From NCBI RefSeq assembly GCF_900113925.1, contig NZ_FORD01000009.1, forward strand, positions 1 to 64,000: DNA of 64,000 bases. Direction: 5' to 3'. The notes beneath the pieces are model-generated. The model was not told the origin of the DNA, did no database searches, and was given only the letters and a program-made list of their open reading frames with translations. Made by a program: the position numbers and the translations under genes. This DNA is from Nitrosomonas sp. Nm34 (GTDB lineage Bacteria > Pseudomonadota > Gammaproteobacteria > Burkholderiales > Nitrosomonadaceae). Every line of letters starts with the position of its first letter. Position 1 is the stretch's first letter. Below, one piece after another: positions 1 to 11,675 of the stretch.

Positions 1-276
1 TTTAAAGCATGATTAATGCCTTGCTTGCTGACACCCAACCGTTTGGCGCGCTCGTACTGATATGCGTCCGGATAATTCTTGACGTCCTGCGCCAACATTT
101 CCATGTTGATCCTGGTAGGCAGGTTTGTTGCGGGTGGTCTTGGGATCGGGAGTTTTGATCCAACGCATCACGCTGGCGACCCCTACATCAAAACGCTTGG
201 CCACTTGTACGATTGAGAGGTTCTCCTTCTCACGAACGGATAATACTTTACGGCGAAATGATATCGGATAGGTCAT
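1..276 (-). pseudogene. IS630-type transposase N-terminal fragment, frameshifted
   Basis: The first 50 or so residues form a helix-turn-helix of the kind at the start of IS630-family transposases (VAKRFDVGVASVMRWI). Translation in that frame gives sense down to about position 120, then turns into nonsense. The continuation (MEMLAQDVKNYPDAYQYERA, then a second helix-turn-helix, RAKRLGVSKQGINHAL) lies one frame away and runs off the window edge at base 1. One base is therefore gained or lost near 118-121. Some IS630 relatives use programmed frameshifting, but no clear slippery run is visible, so a dead copy is likelier. The left end of the element lies outside the window. Confidence 0.7.
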
Positions 277-889
277 CTGTAAATTATAATCAATTTATAG
301 GAGGCATGCTATAAAGCTGGATACTCAAAATGGCTCCCAACGGAGACTTTAGTTCAAGAAAGTATTATCTGATTTTTATAAATTTTTTTGGTTTTCCTCT
401 GTTGCAAAAGAAAGAGCGCTTTTACTTTCAAGTAATTTGCGAGAATAGATGTTAAAAATGAACAGGGTGAGTGTTGAACCTACTCTACTGGTATGTTACT
501 TTTGATGGTACTAAAAAACGTTTGTCGCAATGGGGTGGCAAGACTTGAGTCTGTGGCTTGTATTTTTACATTAGATAATATATTAGGTATATTAATGATG
601 TGAGAAATAGATTGCTGGGTTTTAGTTCTGTCGCCTTGCGCGGTTTCCCTGACTTGTCGGGCGTTGCCCGTCGTCCCGAAGTCGCCAATACTTGCTCCGT
701 GAAGCGCGCATTGCCAGCGCGTTGCGCCATTCGCTTCTTTTATCCGCCCTGATGCCAATTCATAACATAACAGCTTGCGGTCAGCTCCCTATCTATTAGG
801 TGAACCGTGGCTCGTTCTCCCTTTCTCCCTTCAGAGGAATGTTGATTTTTATACTACCGCCGTACATTATCGATATGAAGATGCCAATA
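277..889. other. Gene-free stretch with a GC-rich block
   Basis: I see no convincing gene. Bases 300-600 are AT-rich. Bases 620-790 are clearly richer in GC and contain a short hairpin (arms 658-662 and 666-670) nested inside gactt/aagtc. This block may be the worn end of a mobile element. The possible 92-residue reading on the minus strand (480-758) has no recognisable motif or ribosome binding site. Confidence 0.4.
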
Positions 890-1213
890 TTACATTCTAG
901 TTGGAAAACATTGGTAGACATCGAAGCTACGTCTTCCCTTATTAACCTCCGAAACAGGAACAATAGTATCGCCGTTAATTAACGCCGCTTCATTCCGCGC
1001 AAGATCAGCAAGTTCATCTGCAACTTTTTCTTGATCACGGTTAAACACTATTTTACTGACTACTTTAGTTTCAACTCTGCCAATTTTTTTGCATGGCTGG
1101 ACTGCTTTGGCTGAGTGTACCAAGCGTACTCCTTCGCCTTTGGAAGTAACCTTAACCCATGTACAGGAAGAGAATATTAAACAACTGGCAACAGCAATAA
1201 GAATCTTTATCAT
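890..1213 (-). CDS. Small DUF4156-like lipoprotein
   Basis: This 107-residue protein starts with a lipoprotein signal peptide whose lipobox ends at Cys17 (LIFSSC), so the mature part should be lipid-anchored in the envelope. The remainder (GEGVRLV, then CKKIGRVET, then a segment with AALINGDTIVPV and YQC near the end) follows the pattern of the DUF4156 lipoproteins, such as Escherichia coli YjeI. Two further cysteines (about 40 and 102) could form a disulfide. The biochemical role of the family is unknown. The gene stands alone, about 80 bp from the flavoprotein gene that lies in front of the next block. Confidence 0.75.
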   Translation of the reverse strand: MIKILIAVASCLIFSSCTWVKVTSKGEGVRLVHSAKAVQPCKKIGRVETKVVSKIVFNRDQEKVADELADLARNEAALINGDTIVPVSEVNKGRRSFDVYQCFPTRM

Positions 1214-1290
1214 TACACTATCTCAGTTATAGGGAAAAATTTTAATGAATAGTTTATTCGCAAAATAGGGCGCTCCATATTTTTTGGTTG

Positions 1291-2928
1291 TCAGATAATC
1301 GTTTTGCGCGAACGGAAGTGATTGTAAGGATCGTTTACATAGGTTCGCTTTATTTTTACGAGGTGGTGGTAGCTTTTATCGAAATAAGTTTGGGTAGGTA
1401 CTGAACTGTCTTTAAAGCTGATGAAAGCACCTGAAGTATTGGGAATATCATAATCACGGCAAACTTCCATCCAGTCGAGCGCCTGGTTGACGCGAGTATA
1501 CACATGATTATTCTCACCTTCTCTTTTTTCTTTTTCAGTTTCATTCCACCAGGTTTGGTATTGTATGGTGAAAATTTTATCCTTGTAAGGAAAGGCGCTT
1601 TTGTCTTTCTGCTCCAGGGTCATGACCTGCTGATAATAGCTGCCGGTAATAGCCCCTAAGGTAATATAAGTAAAGAGTCCCAGGTGCACGTTGCCGCTTA
1701 ATACCAGGGGAGAAGTGAGACTTTCCAATAATTTATAGTGGCCTTCTGTGCCAAGCCCCTCTTTATTTACTAAACGTGAGGTGATTTTGTGGGGGGCCGG
1801 CTGGTCTTCATCAGGTGGAAATGGTGTGCCTTCTAGTCCCTGTTTCAGCAAATTCATATTGTGAAACGAATAGCGATCCCAAGCACTCATCAGGTGATCG
1901 CCATAGGGTAAATCTTGGTACTTGCGCCCAGCTTTGCCCATTATGGTTACCGTGTAGGTGCCAGTGTGTCTAAAGTGTTTATCTACAAATTTCTGCAGGC
2001 TGTTTTCATCTCCTTCCCAATAGCCATACATCACGCAGTTGTGGCTTACAGTATGGGGATTAAAGTGCTCACCTTCGCTGGCATGTTTAGCCGCAATTTT
2101 CAGATTAGTCCCTACTAACTGGTTAGCGTCTGGCTGGGTGGAAGCAATGACTTTTTCCCATGTTTGCAACACATGCAAGGTAGGTGTGGTATCGCGCAGA
2201 GCAAATAATTTGTTTTCAGGCACATAGTGGTATTTATTCCACTCAATCTGAAACTTAATCATTTCATCGGGCAGGTCAAAGGTTTCAATTACAAACTCGG
2301 TCACTATGCCGTAGCTGAAACCACCTCCACCTTTTATAGCCCACAGCAGTTCTCGATCGCCAATTATTTCACTATTCATACTCAACTCGCGTATGCTGCC
2401 ATCGCCCAGCACCAGGGTAGCCCCTACGACACTTTCGCAGCACATGCCATGCTTGCGAGTCCAGGGACCCCAGCCTCCTCCCATGGTATAGCCTGCTATG
2501 CACACGGTAGCACAAGTGCCATGCGGAATCATGACATCACATTTAGCCAGCTCCGTGGTTAGGCTCTGAAAGCGTATACCAGGCTGTATGCGAGCAATCT
2601 TACGCTCACGATCAATTTTGACCTTATTCATCTTCGAGAGATCGAGCAGAAGGGTATCAGTGCCGCTGCATTCTCCTTCATGATCATGCCCACCCGAGCG
2701 CACACGTAAAGGCAAAGCATGTTTACTGGTAAATTTAACCGCTACGCTTACCTGTTGAGCTGTCTCACATAGCACAATAGCAGTAGGCATAAATTGGAAG
2801 AGACGGTTAAAAATTTGACGATATTGATCATATTTTTGCTGGTCTTGCGCACAGTTAAAAAGAATTTCGGGAATTTCCACACCGTCTGAGCAGTAGGTCT
2901 CTTTAAGTTTTTCAATTAGGTCATGCAT
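1291..2928 (-). CDS. FAD-linked oxidase, berberine bridge enzyme-like
   Basis: This 545-residue flavoprotein has a PCMH-type FAD-binding domain at about residues 40-215 and a BBE-type C-terminal tail (PYNHFRSRKTI). His81 in RSGGHDHEG and Cys139 in HGTCATVCIAGYTMGGGWG match the two residues that bind FAD bicovalently in berberine-bridge-type oxidases, so double flavin attachment is predicted. Such enzymes oxidise alcohols, sugars or alkaloid-like compounds with O2 or another acceptor; the substrate cannot be told here. There is no signal peptide, which suggests a cytoplasmic enzyme. It is flanked by gene-poor DNA and has no obvious partner. Confidence 0.85.
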   Translation of the reverse strand: MHDLIEKLKETYCSDGVEIPEILFNCAQDQQKYDQYRQIFNRLFQFMPTAIVLCETAQQVSVAVKFTSKHALPLRVRSGGHDHEGECSGTDTLLLDLSKMNKVKIDRERKIARIQPGIRFQSLTTELAKCDVMIPHGTCATVCIAGYTMGGGWGPWTRKHGMCCESVVGATLVLGDGSIRELSMNSEIIGDRELLWAIKGGGGFSYGIVTEFVIETFDLPDEMIKFQIEWNKYHYVPENKLFALRDTTPTLHVLQTWEKVIASTQPDANQLVGTNLKIAAKHASEGEHFNPHTVSHNCVMYGYWEGDENSLQKFVDKHFRHTGTYTVTIMGKAGRKYQDLPYGDHLMSAWDRYSFHNMNLLKQGLEGTPFPPDEDQPAPHKITSRLVNKEGLGTEGHYKLLESLTSPLVLSGNVHLGLFTYITLGAITGSYYQQVMTLEQKDKSAFPYKDKIFTIQYQTWWNETEKEKREGENNHVYTRVNQALDWMEVCRDYDIPNTSGAFISFKDSSVPTQTYFDKSYHHLVKIKRTYVNDPYNHFRSRKTII

Positions 2929-3153
2929 CTGTTTTATATAGGTTAAAGGTTTCTTATAAATGAGATAATTGATATTTCTGACTAACTATAAGCAAGTACC
3001 AGATTCGGAGAAAAGGTAGGATTTGAGCGCCTGCGCGGTAAGCAGTCATGTAAAAGCAAATTAACACTGATATGTTTTTTAAACCGTGCAATGCACAGTG
3101 TTTCCTTCTAATGCCATTCTTACAAGCGCGAACTAGGTATGCCTGCCAAGTAC

Positions 3154-3255
3154 TTCCATTTCTAAATCAAAACTGACTTTGTCAGTTTCACTTTGCCATA
3201 TTATTGATACTGTCGGCGGCTCGCCTTCGCGTCATTTTTGAGTTGGCAATCGAAT
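3154..3255 (+). repeat. MITE-like dispersed repeat, copy 1
   Basis: This is a roughly 100-bp element whose left end (TTCCATTTCTAAATCAAAA) is the inverted complement of the consensus right end (TTTTGATTTAGAAATGGAA). The core, tgtcggcggctcgccttcgc, is nearly the same as at 9449, 19699, 27188 and 36491. The right arm in this copy is eroded (gagttggcaatcgaat). It carries no coding capacity. Confidence 0.8.
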
Positions 3256-3316
3256 ACACCATGACTGATAACCCTCACAACTTTGATTGAGTGAGATTGC
3301 ACGTCAGCCGGACCGG

Positions 3317-3648
3317 AATGGTGAAGTCATACTAAAGTTGGGCTTTCCACAATCACGCTCTACTTTTTGTCATAGGTTATTTTTAATATCCCGAAATGCC
3401 TGCATGATGTATAAGATTTTATCTATTTACCAGAATAGGGCATATTAATAACTGGGAAACTGTAACTTTAGCGCTGATCTCAAAAACTCATTCCCACCAT
3501 ATAATAAATATTAACTCAGAAAGGGAACATTATCTATTATTGAAATTAGCATATGATTAATGTATGCCAAGAGCAAGCTGAATCATATTTGTTGATAAAC
3601 CCTATTGTAATAACCTGAAATGAAATCCGGGAGAATGACTTCACCATT
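3317..3648. repeat. 14-bp perfect inverted repeats 304 bp apart
   Basis: AATGGTGAAGTCAT at 3317-3330 is matched exactly in inverted orientation by ATGACTTCACCATT at 3635-3648. The interior has no gene. This could be the ends of an old non-autonomous element of about 330 bp, but no target duplication is evident and chance cannot be excluded. Confidence 0.35.
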
Positions 3649-4090
3649 GCTGTTGGAGGTAGTTAATATTCCGGCTATTGCTCGGTGTCAAGCTGGCTTT
3701 GCTTGTCATTCCTGGCTGGCTGCATGATTATAACTAGCTTTAACGTGATTCATGTGTTATACATTAACAATCATTTGGAATTCTTATTCTTTCTGTTGAT
3801 AAAAATTTTCCCATGATCGGATTAATAATGCGCTAGCCAGATTACAAGGAAAATTGTTTTCTTCGTGTTATGGTAGCGGGATACAGATGGTATGCTCGTG
3901 CATTATTGCCTGGTCATTAGTCATTCCCTGGCATCGGCATGTAATAAAGATGGTATTCCCTTATGGCTCGCTTTCGTGCCAGTTTGATCTGGAGGTGGAT
4001 GTTTGATTTCAGGACAGAATTAAGACCAATACGACATTGATATAGCCTTTTATCTTATTGATGATACTCTTGTCCTAAAAAGCTCCCGGT

Positions 4091-4765
4091 TTACACCAGT
4101 ACACCATCAATCAGTTGCAAAACCCGTTCTGCCTGGTTGGCGAGTTGCGGATCATGCGTAACGATGACAAGAGTAGCATTCACTTTGCGATTGAGCTCCA
4201 GCATTAAATTGAATACTCCTTCTGCGGTATGGCGGTCAAGATTGCCAGTAGGTTCATCGGCCAGCACGCAGGCTGGCTGAGTTACCAATGCTCGTGCTAC
4301 GGCTGCCCGTTGACGCTCCCCTCCAGAAAGCTCACCAGGCGTATGAGTCAGGCGATGGCTCAGGCCGACGTGCTGCAGCATGTCCGCTGCACGCTCCATC
4401 GCTTCTTGTTTATTCATGCGCCGTATCAGCAGTGGCATGGCCACGTTTTCCTGAGCGCTGAACTCGGGAAGCAGATGGTGGAACTGGTAAATAAAACCAA
4501 GTGAATGATTGCGCAATTGACACCTTTTTTCTTCGCTGATAGTGGTGAGTCCTTGACCTAGCAGCAAAATCTCCCCTTTGCTCGGTGAGTCCAGTCCGCC
4601 CAGCAGATGCAGCAATGTACTTTTGCCCGAACCGGAGGCACCGACCACCGATACCATTTCGCCCCTGCTCAACGTTAGGTTAACTCCTTGCAAGACGGGC
4701 ACTTCGAGCTTGCCCTGAAAGTAGCTTTTATAGAGATTCTTGCATGAAATGACGGTGTTATTCAT
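4091..4765 (-). CDS. lolD: Lipoprotein-releasing ABC transporter, ATP-binding subunit LolD
   Basis: LolD powers release of outer-membrane lipoproteins from the inner membrane to LolA. The 224-residue protein has Walker [10 protein letters not shown] (42-50), the Q-loop region [18 protein letters not shown], the ABC signature LSGGERQ (146-152) and Walker [13 protein letters not shown]. The [11 protein letters not shown]-type segment is typical of the LolD/MacB group. It overlaps the end of the upstream permease gene by 8 bp, so the two are translationally coupled. The length is normal for the family. Confidence 0.95.
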   Translation of the reverse strand: MNNTVISCKNLYKSYFQGKLEVPVLQGVNLTLSRGEMVSVVGASGSGKSTLLHLLGGLDSPSKGEILLLGQGLTTISEEKRCQLRNHSLGFIYQFHHLLPEFSAQENVAMPLLIRRMNKQEAMERAADMLQHVGLSHRLTHTPGELSGGERQRAAVARALVTQPACVLADEPTGNLDRHTAEGVFNLMLELNRKVNATLVIVTHDPQLANQAERVLQLIDGVLV

Positions 4766-6005
4766 AGCGCAGTGCCTCTGCCGGATTAACTTTTGATGCG
4801 CGGTAGCTTGGGTAAAGCGTTGCGAGTAGTGTAAGCGTAAAGGATACCACTGCCACTGTCACGATATCATCCAATTGTGGATCAGAAGGTATTTCGCTGA
4901 TGTAGTAAACTTCCTGTGAGAGAAACTGAATGCTAAATAGCCGCTCGATGAACGCAACCACTTCTCCCACGTTATAAGCCAGCAGCGTTCCACCAATGAG
5001 ACCCAGCACTGTGCCAAGGACGCCGATTAGGGTCCCCTGCACAATAAATATTTTCATAATGCTGCCAGGGCTGGCACCCAAGGTGCGCAGGATAGCGATA
5101 TCCGGTTGCTTGTCAGTCACGGCCATGACCAGGGTTGAGACGATGTTGAAGGCTGCAACCGCGATGATTAATGCCAGAATCAACGACAACATGCGTTTCT
5201 CGATCTGAATCGCCCGGAAGTAATTAGCGTGCTGATGCGTCCAGTCAGTGATGTAGTTATCAGCAGAAAGCATCAATGATAGTTCTTTTACCACCTGGGG
5301 CGCTTGAAACATATCCTTCAGCTTCAGCCGCACTCCCGATACCTGGTTAGGTTCCATGCGATAGAGTTTCTGCGCATCTGCCATATGAATAAGTGCTAAG
5401 CCAGAATCATATTCATAATGGCCGGCTTCAAATACGCTCGTTACGGTGAATTGTTTTAGACGAGGTAACATCCCTGCAGGGGTTACTTGGCCTTGCGGGG
5501 AGATCAGGACAATCTTATCGCCCGGAAATGCACCCAGACTACGTGCCAGCTCGATGCCAATGGCAATATCGAATTCACCTGCTTTCAACTGATCAAGTTC
5601 GCCCATCACCATCATTTGCGCGAAATCAGCTACACGATTTTCATAGTCTGGCAAAATTCCACGCACCATAATGCCTCGTACTACCTGATTGTGAGAGAGC
5701 ATGCCTTGTGCGCTGACATAAGGGGCTGCTGCAATTACTTGCGGATGTTTGCTTGCCATGTCGGCAATTTGTTGCCAGTTAGTTAAAGTACCGCTAATGG
5801 TGCTGATTTGAACATGTGAAGCAACACCGAGTATACGTGAGCGGATTTCCTTATGAAAACCATTCATGACTGACATGACGGTGATGAGTGCCGTCATGCC
5901 CAGCGTGATGCCCAGCAAAGAAATCAAGGAAATAAAAGAGATGAAGTGATTACGCCGTTTTGCGCGTGTGTAGCGTAAGCCGATTAGCAGTTCATAGAGG
6001 AACAC
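4758..6005 (-). CDS. lolC: Lipoprotein-releasing system permease LolC/LolE
   Basis: This inner-membrane permease pairs with LolD. It has an N-terminal transmembrane helix after [18 protein letters not shown], a large periplasmic domain (about residues 45-265) and three C-terminal helices, and it closes with the family ending [19 protein letters not shown] place the start at a GTG at 6003-6005: it has AGGAA eight bases upstream and gives 415 residues, the usual length. The frame stays open to 6110, but the extra 35 residues look non-coding and would crowd the divergent rsmD region. Only one permease is present, as in species with a LolCE-type hybrid. Confidence 0.92.
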   Translation of the reverse strand: MFLYELLIGLRYTRAKRRNHFISFISLISLLGITLGMTALITVMSVMNGFHKEIRSRILGVASHVQISTISGTLTNWQQIADMASKHPQVIAAAPYVSAQGMLSHNQVVRGIMVRGILPDYENRVADFAQMMVMGELDQLKAGEFDIAIGIELARSLGAFPGDKIVLISPQGQVTPAGMLPRLKQFTVTSVFEAGHYEYDSGLALIHMADAQKLYRMEPNQVSGVRLKLKDMFQAPQVVKELSLMLSADNYITDWTHQHANYFRAIQIEKRMLSLILALIIAVAAFNIVSTLVMAVTDKQPDIAILRTLGASPGSIMKIFIVQGTLIGVLGTVLGLIGGTLLAYNVGEVVAFIERLFSIQFLSQEVYYISEIPSDPQLDDIVTVAVVSFTLTLLATLYPSYRASKVNPAEALRYE

Positions 6006-6181
6006 GAATATTTTTCCTGGAGAAAATGAGATCTTATGGGCTATATATTCTAATGAAGCTGGGTAAGTAAATGTCAGGAAATTTCCACAAAAAGTTTGAA
6101 TTTTTGCCAAATTGCAGAAAAGTACCTCTCGTCTTCAGTATAATTGATCAAGAGAAAACAGAATTTGATGTGGTTGGTTTT

Positions 6182-8178
<1,997 letters not shown>

Positions 8179-8397
8179 GGTTTACTAATTGGTAATAATG
8201 GCAATAAAAAATAATGAAATAATGCTCGCTGGGAAAAGTGGCGCTGAATAAGATTAACTATCCGCTACCAAATATCTTCTCAATTTTTATTTATCCCTAC
8301 CGTTATAAACAAGCAGGCTGTTACTTTGAGCTGGAAAACCAGGAAGAAATTCATGAAGACCAACCTTACCTACTTATAGCATCTAGGGAAAACGTAA

Positions 8398-9441
8398 ATG
8401 AACATAGTAGAACTACTTGCCTTTGTGGTCAAGAATAATGCATCTGATTTGCATTTGTCTGCGGGTATGCCACCAATGATACGTGTACATGGTGATGTCC
8501 GGCGCATCAATCTGCCAGCCATGGAGCATAAAGATGTCCATGACATGATTTATGACATTATGAATGATGGTCAGCGCAAATTCTATGAAGAGCATCTCGA
8601 ATGCGATTTTTCTTTTGCCGTACCTAATCTTGCGCGTTTCCGAGTTAATGCATTCAATACTCATCGAGGTGCAGCTTCAGTCATGCGCACAATTCCATCA
8701 AAGGTGCTAACACTGGAACAGATCAAGGCGCCCAAGATTTTTGCAGAAATTGCGCAGCAACCACGAGGCGTCGTGTTGGTGACAGGTCCAACCGGTTCGG
8801 GTAAGTCAACTACGCTGGCGGCGATGATCGACGATATTAATGAGAATCAGTATGGTCATATTCTTACACTTGAGGATCCGATCGAGTTTGTTCATGAAAG
8901 TAAGAAATGCCTGATCAATCAACGTGAAATCGGAAAAGATAGCCATAGTTTCGCTAATGCATTGCGCGCAGCCTTACGAGAAGACCCGGACATTATCTTA
9001 GTGGGTGAGATGCGAGATCTGGAGACGATTCGTTTGGCATTGACAGCGGCAGAAACAGGTCATTTGGTATTCGGTACCTTGCATACCAGTTCTGCCGCCA
9101 AAACCATTGATCGTATTATCGATGTGTTTCCTGCGGAGGAAAAGGAAATGGTTCGTGCCATGCTATCGGAATCCCTGCGGGCAGTGATCTCTCAGGCATT
9201 GTTGAAAACTAAAGATGGGACTGGCCGGGTCGCAGCGCATGAGATCATGATCGGTACCCCTGCCATCCGTAATCTGATCCGGGAAGGAAAAGTGGCTCAG
9301 ATGTATTCAACTATTCAGACCGGTCAGAGTGTAGGAATGCAAACACTTGATCAAAATCTGGCTGATCTGGTGAAGCGTAATGTCGTTTCCATGGTGGAGG
9401 CAAGAGCCAAAGCTATGAACAAGGACAATTTTCGAAGTTAA
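8398..9441 (+). CDS. pilT: Twitching motility retraction ATPase PilT
   Basis: PilT is the hexameric cytoplasmic ATPase that depolymerises type IV pili. The 347-residue protein has an N-terminal PAS-like domain, Walker A GPTGSGKST (130-138), the Asp box LTLEDPIEF, Walker B DIILVGEMRD and the His box GHLVFGTLHTS. The PilT-specific AIRNLIREGK motif lies near residue 290. A second ATPase of the same family (pilU) follows after one repeat element. No pilin gene is in the window. Confidence 0.96.
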   Translation: MNIVELLAFVVKNNASDLHLSAGMPPMIRVHGDVRRINLPAMEHKDVHDMIYDIMNDGQRKFYEEHLECDFSFAVPNLARFRVNAFNTHRGAASVMRTIPSKVLTLEQIKAPKIFAEIAQQPRGVVLVTGPTGSGKSTTLAAMIDDINENQYGHILTLEDPIEFVHESKKCLINQREIGKDSHSFANALRAALREDPDIILVGEMRDLETIRLALTAAETGHLVFGTLHTSSAAKTIDRIIDVFPAEEKEMVRAMLSESLRAVISQALLKTKDGTGRVAAHEIMIGTPAIRNLIREGKVAQMYSTIQTGQSVGMQTLDQNLADLVKRNVVSMVEARAKAMNKDNFRS

Positions 9442-9448
9442 TATACCT

Positions 9449-9551
9449 AATCCATTTCTAAATCAAAACTGGCTTTGTCGGCTTCACCTTGCCGTTTATT
9501 GAAACTGTCTGCGGCTCACCTTCGCGTCATTTTTGATTTAGAAATGGAATA
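9449..9551 (+). repeat. MITE-like dispersed repeat, copy 2 (best preserved)
   Basis: It sits between pilT and pilU. The left arm ATCCATTTCTAAATCAAAA pairs with the right arm TTTTGATTTAGAAATGGAAT. The core cttgccgtttattgaaactg and the following ctgcggctcaccttcgcgtc match the other copies. It ends about 25 bp before the pilU start and may carry the sequences separating the two cistrons. Confidence 0.85.
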
Positions 9552-9576
9552 AAAGGAAAGGATATTAAAATTTATC

Positions 9577-10713
9577 ATGGAACAAGAGCAGACAACAAAA
9601 TTTATGTACGATTTGCTGCATTTAATGCTCAGCAAAAAGGCTTCCGATTTGTTTATTACAGCTGGCTATCCGCCTGCGTTTAAAATTGACGGAAATATGA
9701 CCCCCGTATCCCAGCAGCCCCTTTCCCCCCAGCACACGGCGGAGCTGGCGCGCGCTATTATGAATGACAAACAGGCGGCAGAGTTTGCAGCGACCAAGGA
9801 GTGCAATTTTGCCATTCATCCAGCGGGCATCGGGCGATTTCGTGTGAATGCATTTATTCAACAACAGCGAGTGGGTCTCGTGATTCGCACGATCACTACA
9901 CAAATTCCAAAATTTGATGATTTGGGTCTACCGCTTGTGCTAAAAGACGTGGTGATGAGCAAGCGTGGTTTAGTTATTTTTGCAGGTGGTACCGGCTCAG
10001 GTAAATCGACCTCACTTGCCGCTCTGATCGGACACCGTAATCAGAACAGTTATGGCCATATCATCACTATTGAAGACCCAGTAGAATATGTGCATGAGCA
10101 TATTAACTGCGTTATCACACAACGAGAAGTGGGCGTGGATACGGATTCCTGGGAAGCGGCACTCAAGAATACCTTGCGCCAGGCACCCGATCTTATTTTG
10201 ATTGGTGAAATTCGTGATCGTGAAACCATGGAGCATGCCATTGCTTTTGCCGAGACGGGCCACTTATGCATGGGGACACTACACGCCAATAGCGCCAACC
10301 AGGCACTTGACCGTATTATTAATTTTTTTCCGGAAGAACGCCGAGCACAGCTGCTGATGGATTTATCATTAAATTTGAGAGCCTTGATCGCGCAACGGCT
10401 GATTCCCAGGAAAGAGGGGAAAGGGCGGGTGGCAGCCATTGAGGTGATGCTGAATTCTCCATTGATCTCAGATCTGATTTTTAAAGGAGAAGTTCATGAA
10501 ATCAAAGAGATCATGAAGAAATCGCGAGAGCTCGGTATGCAAACTTTTGATATGGCGTTATTTGAGCTTTATGAAGCTGGCCTGATTAGTTATGAGGATG
10601 CGCTGAGAAATGCAGATTCCATGAATGAGCTACGCTTGCAAATCAAACTGCACAGCTCAGAAGCGCAGCACAAAAACATCAATGAAGGCATTGAACATTT
10701 GACGATTACCTGA
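9577..10713 (+). CDS. pilU: PilT-family ATPase PilU
   Basis: PilU is the accessory retraction ATPase that works with PilT. The 378-residue protein has Walker A GGTGSGKST, Walker B DLILIGEIRD and the His box GHLCMGTLHANSANQALDR. It lacks the exact AIRNLIREG motif (here PLISDLIFKGEVHEIKEIM) and is longer at the C-terminus, both usual for PilU. Pairing directly downstream of pilT supports the name. A repeat element separates the two genes. Confidence 0.93.
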   Translation: MEQEQTTKFMYDLLHLMLSKKASDLFITAGYPPAFKIDGNMTPVSQQPLSPQHTAELARAIMNDKQAAEFAATKECNFAIHPAGIGRFRVNAFIQQQRVGLVIRTITTQIPKFDDLGLPLVLKDVVMSKRGLVIFAGGTGSGKSTSLAALIGHRNQNSYGHIITIEDPVEYVHEHINCVITQREVGVDTDSWEAALKNTLRQAPDLILIGEIRDRETMEHAIAFAETGHLCMGTLHANSANQALDRIINFFPEERRAQLLMDLSLNLRALIAQRLIPRKEGKGRVAAIEVMLNSPLISDLIFKGEVHEIKEIMKKSRELGMQTFDMALFELYEAGLISYEDALRNADSMNELRLQIKLHSSEAQHKNINEGIEHLTIT

Positions 10714-10758
10714 TGTATGGCGGAATGAACTCGTCATGTTATATTTTAGAAAGCTTCT

Positions 10759-10784
10759 GGCAGTTTGGCTTTCACCAAACTGCC
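10759..10784 (+). terminator. Hairpin after pilU, candidate terminator
   Basis: GGCAGTTTGG (10759-10768) and CCAAACTGCC (10775-10784) form a perfect 10-bp stem with a 6-nt loop, 46 bp after the pilU stop. Only a weak T run (gttta) follows, so strength as an intrinsic terminator is uncertain. It lies between pilU and the convergent carbonic anhydrase gene and could serve both. Confidence 0.55.
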
Positions 10785-10854
10785 GTTTAGGATGATTGCT
10801 TCTCAATAACAACCTGATTATTCAGTACTCAGCTATCGGTCTATCAGTATAGAA

Positions 10855-11646
10855 TTATTTCCCTGATAAAATATTTCGACCGTTTAAATTTTGAGGTAAA
10901 CGATTATTATTGGCGTAGAAGCTTTTTAATTGGGTAAGTTGTGCATCTGAAATGGTGATCAATTTGGGCAGAATATACCATTGAACACCTTCGCTACAGG
11001 GCGGGGTAGTTAACGATCCTGCTAAGGTGAAGTACTGGATCGGTTGATCAAGTTTTGGTAATAACGCTGCAGGGTCGAATTGCAAACCGGAGTTTTGATT
11101 TTTACCACCTGAATCAGGTGGCATATTGTCTAGAATCGTTTGGAATACTGGGTTTTGATCCCCTAAATTGATTGCCACCGCCAAAACGACCAGTCTGCCA
11201 TCACTCTTGACATGAACATAGTGCAATTCAGCTGGAAAACTAGTGGTACCCACGACATGTTCACTTGGTTCATGAAAATGAAATTGAGTTAACGGAAATG
11301 ATTCTTCTCCAATCTTAAGATGGCCTGTGTAACCGGAGGAAGTATTAACTTGTATCGCATGACCCGTATTGAAAAAAACGGGTGCATTATCAACAGGATA
11401 TGAAATTTCCAGAGGATTCACCTCTGTCCCCTCAATTTTTGCTTTAGCCAAGTCAATAGGAGATTGATGCTGCCCTACCCCGCATTCAGCAAAAGGAAAA
11501 CTTAACGGTGGTGTTTGAGAGGTGTCTTGAAGGGACCACCAATTTTCCTGCTCAGTATGATCCCAGTGAGGTGGGTCTGAAAAAACACTGGTTGCGTAAG
11601 ATACAATGACAGCAGCGAATAAATTAGTTAATAATTTTCTTTTCAT
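10855..11646 (-). CDS. Periplasmic alpha-type carbonic anhydrase
   Basis: The enzyme interconverts CO2 and bicarbonate and is exported: a signal peptide ends near residue 25 (SVFSDP). The three zinc ligands of the alpha class are present as His125 and His127 in QFHFHEPSEH and His144 in ELHYVH (numbered from an upstream GTG). SLTTPPCSEGVQWYIL is the other class hallmark, and its Cys can pair with Cys57 (AECGVG). The ATG at 11644-11646 has GGAG five bases upstream and is preferred to the GTG at 11652. In an autotroph this would feed inorganic carbon to the cell, which is inference. Confidence 0.93.
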   Translation of the reverse strand: MKRKLLTNLFAAVIVSYATSVFSDPPHWDHTEQENWWSLQDTSQTPPLSFPFAECGVGQHQSPIDLAKAKIEGTEVNPLEISYPVDNAPVFFNTGHAIQVNTSSGYTGHLKIGEESFPLTQFHFHEPSEHVVGTTSFPAELHYVHVKSDGRLVVLAVAINLGDQNPVFQTILDNMPPDSGGKNQNSGLQFDPAALLPKLDQPIQYFTLAGSLTTPPCSEGVQWYILPKLITISDAQLTQLKSFYANNNRLPQNLNGRNILSGK

Positions 11647-11675
11647 GATCACTCCAGCAGTAACTAGTTATGAGA

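Larger units (their letters stand above)
2929..4090. other. Gene-free stretch of about 1.16 kb
   Basis: No reading frame here looks coding on either strand. The stretch holds one copy of the MITE-like repeat (3154-3255) and a pair of 14-bp inverted repeats about 300 bp apart (3317-3330 and 3635-3648). The rest is AT-rich with scattered stops. It separates the flavoprotein gene from the lolDC pair, both of which are transcribed leftwards. Confidence 0.6.

Noticed and set aside
480-758. A 92-residue reading on the minus strand
   Set aside because: No motif, no ribosome binding site and skewed composition from a GC-rich block; more likely non-coding or a worn element end.
2227-2562. A 111-residue plus-strand reading inside the flavoprotein gene
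   Set aside because: Shadow of the 545-residue berberine-bridge-type gene, which has clear catalytic motifs.
8238-8438. A 66-residue reading ahead of pilT
   Set aside because: It overlaps the start of pilT in another frame, has no recognisable features and lies where the pilT promoter and leader are expected.
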